A stretch of 5,992 nucleotides of DNA, taken from the NCBI GenBank assembly GCA_937898635.1, contig CALEJW010000169.1:1-5992 (forward strand), read 5' to 3'. The notes beneath the pieces are model-generated. The model searched no databases. It was given only the letters and a program-made list of their open reading frames with translations, and was not told the origin of the DNA. Source of the stretch: an uncultured Pseudomonadota bacterium (GTDB taxonomy: Bacteria; Pseudomonadota; Gammaproteobacteria; Burkholderiales; Usitatibacteraceae). Every line of letters begins with the position of its first letter. The first letter of the stretch is position 1. A program made the translations under genes and the position numbers. This document shows, piece after piece, positions 4,894-5,992 of this stretch.

Positions 4894-5229
4894 ATGCGCC
4901 CCCTCGCCCCGCTCGCCCTCGTGCTCCTCCTCGCCGCCTGCGGCCCGATCGTCCACCGCATCGACATCCAGCAGGGCAACCTCGTCTCCCCGGAGAACTT
5001 CGCGAGGGTGAAGACCGGGATGACCAAGTCCGAGGTGAGGCAGATCCTCGGCACGCCGCTCCTCACCGACGCGTTCCACGCCGACCGCTGGGACTACTAC
5101 TTCCGCAACGAGAAGCGCGGCCGGCTCGTGGAGCAGAACAAGTTCGCCGTGCACTTCGAGAACGAGCGGGTGGTGCGGATCGTGGGCGAACCGACGAAGT
5201 CGGCCGCGGGCGCGGCGCCGCCGAAGTGA
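4894..5229 (+). CDS. bamE: Outer membrane protein assembly lipoprotein BamE (OmlA/SmpA)
   Basis: 111-residue lipoprotein of the BAM complex, which folds beta-barrel proteins into the outer membrane. The signal peptide ends in lipobox LAAC with Cys16 as the lipidated residue; the following Gly-Pro lacks an inner-membrane retention Asp, consistent with an outer-membrane location. The SmpA/OmlA domain covers HRIDIQQGN (21-29), GMTKSEVRQILGTPLLTDAF (42-61), DRWDYYF (64-70) and KFAVHFENERVVRI (83-96). A short polar and Ala/Pro-rich tail follows. Length agrees with the family. It is divergent from fur and its TGA overlaps the dapB GTG, so the two plus-strand genes are probably one transcript from the TATAAT at 4861. 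There is no obvious ribosome binding site before the ATG; the start is fixed by the signal peptide. Confidence 0.95.
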   Translation: MRPLAPLALVLLLAACGPIVHRIDIQQGNLVSPENFARVKTGMTKSEVRQILGTPLLTDAFHADRWDYYFRNEKRGRLVEQNKFAVHFENERVVRIVGEPTKSAAGAAPPK

Positions 5230-5992
5230 GCGTGTTGCGCCTGGGCGTCGCCGGGGCGGGCGGCCGCATGGGCCGGGCGCTGCTCGAGGCGGCAAGCGCC
5301 GACGCGGACACCACCGTCGGCGCGGCGCTGGAGGTCGCGGAGTCGCCCCACGCGGGGCGCGATGCGGGCGCCCTCGCCGCGGGCGCGACGGGCATCCCGG
5401 TCACCTCGGACGTCGCCGCCGCGCTCGCCGCCTCCGACGTGCTCGTCGACTTCACGCGCCCGGCGGGGACGCTCGCGCACCTCGCCGCGTGCGTCGCCGC
5501 GCGCAAGGCGATCGTGATCGGCACCACCGGCTTCGAGCCCGCGCAGGTCGAGTCGATCCGCGGCGCGGCGCGCGCGATCCCCGTGGTCTTCGCCCCCAAC
5601 TTCGCCATCGGCATGCTCGTCACCTTCAAGCTCGTGGACCTCGCCGCGCGCGCCCTCGGGCCCGCCTTTGACGTCGAGGTCTTCGAGGCGCACCACCGGC
5701 TCAAGGTGGACGCGCCCTCGGGCACGGCGCTCAAGCTCGGCGAGGTGGCGGCCGCGGCGCGCGGCACCACGCTCGCGAAGGACGGGGTCTTCGCCCGCCA
5801 CGGGGCGACGGGCGAGAGGAAGGCCGGCACGATCGGCTTCTCGGTCGCCCGCGGCGGCGACATCGTGGGCGACCACACGGTCTACTTCGCCGGCACCGGG
5901 GAGCGGATCGAGATCACCCACCGCTCGTCCAGCCGCGCGAACTACGCGCAGGGCGCGATCCGCGCCGCCAAGTGGCTCGCGACCCGGGCGCC
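5226..5992 (+). CDS. dapB: 4-hydroxy-tetrahydrodipicolinate reductase DapB, 3' end cut by window
   Basis: Cytosolic NAD(P)H-dependent reductase making tetrahydrodipicolinate in the diaminopimelate/lysine pathway, hence needed for peptidoglycan. The open frame runs 255 codons from GTG 5226 to the window edge with no stop; the family is about 265-270 residues, so roughly 10-15 are missing. Visible: Rossmann loop GVAGAGGRMG (7-16), DFTRPAG (75-81), GTTGF (99-103), APNFAIGM (123-130), the signature EAHHRLKVDAPSGTAL (154-169) containing catalytic His156/His157 and Lys160, and ITHRSSSRANYAQGAIRAAKWL (230-251). The GTG overlaps the bamE stop (GTGA), implying translational coupling; GTG 5232, two codons on, is an alternative. 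No separate Shine-Dalgarno is seen. Fully intact as far as the window shows. Confidence 0.95.
   Translation, partial: MSVLRLGVAGAGGRMGRALLEAASADADTTVGAALEVAESPHAGRDAGALAAGATGIPVTSDVAAALAASDVLVDFTRPAGTLAHLAACVAARKAIVIGTTGFEPAQVESIRGAARAIPVVFAPNFAIGMLVTFKLVDLAARALGPAFDVEVFEAHHRLKVDAPSGTALKLGEVAAAARGTTLAKDGVFARHGATGERKAGTIGFSVARGGDIVGDHTVYFAGTGERIEITHRSSSRANYAQGAIRAAKWLATRA

Noticed and set aside
5063..5921. Two long minus-strand frames opposite dapB and the end of bamE
   Set aside because: Both mirror the strong codon bias of dapB; the translations are Ser/Arg/Ala or Asp/Arg/Gly repeats without motifs.

Overview
The window is GC-rich, with G or C at most third codon positions, and is densely packed with ordinary bacterial genes. 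The divergent pair fur / bamE(omlA) with dapB overlapping the end of bamE is an arrangement known from Betaproteobacteria (fur/omlA divergence also occurs in Pseudomonas and Xanthomonas). I therefore infer a GC-rich betaproteobacterial chromosome; nothing here fixes the genus. I see no insertion sequence, integrase, tRNA, rRNA or CRISPR array, and no stretch of 300 bases without a gene.

Left part, plus strand (1-3518): an Old Yellow Enzyme-type ene-reductase cut by the window edge, an NADPH-dependent FMN reductase-like flavodoxin-fold protein 36 nt downstream, a 147-nt gap with an imperfect inverted repeat, a Dps-type ferritin, a thioredoxin abutting the dps stop codon, and sfsA. The first four genes form a redox and oxidative-stress neighbourhood: two flavoenzymes, an iron-sequestering ferroxidase and a dithiol reductant.

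Middle part, minus strand (4777 down to 3515): fur, then a secreted guanyl-specific ribonuclease of the RNase Sa/barnase family whose ATG overlaps the fur TGA (ATGA), then a barstar-family inhibitor gene starting 10 nt after the ribonuclease stop. This looks like a three-gene operon in which the iron regulator is translationally linked to an exported RNase and its presumed immunity protein. The last gene converges on sfsA so tightly that the two stop codons share a CTAG palindrome.

Right part, plus strand (4861-5992): a perfect TATAAT element in the fur-bamE gap, the outer-membrane assembly lipoprotein gene bamE, and dapB (lysine and peptidoglycan precursor synthesis), which starts on a GTG overlapping the bamE stop and runs off the window about ten or more residues short of its end.

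The most interesting item is the fur-RNase-barstar arrangement. All the protein families are known; the linkage, the cysteine-free RNase and the Asp-to-Glu change in the barstar contact helix are the points worth checking. I see no wholly new system.
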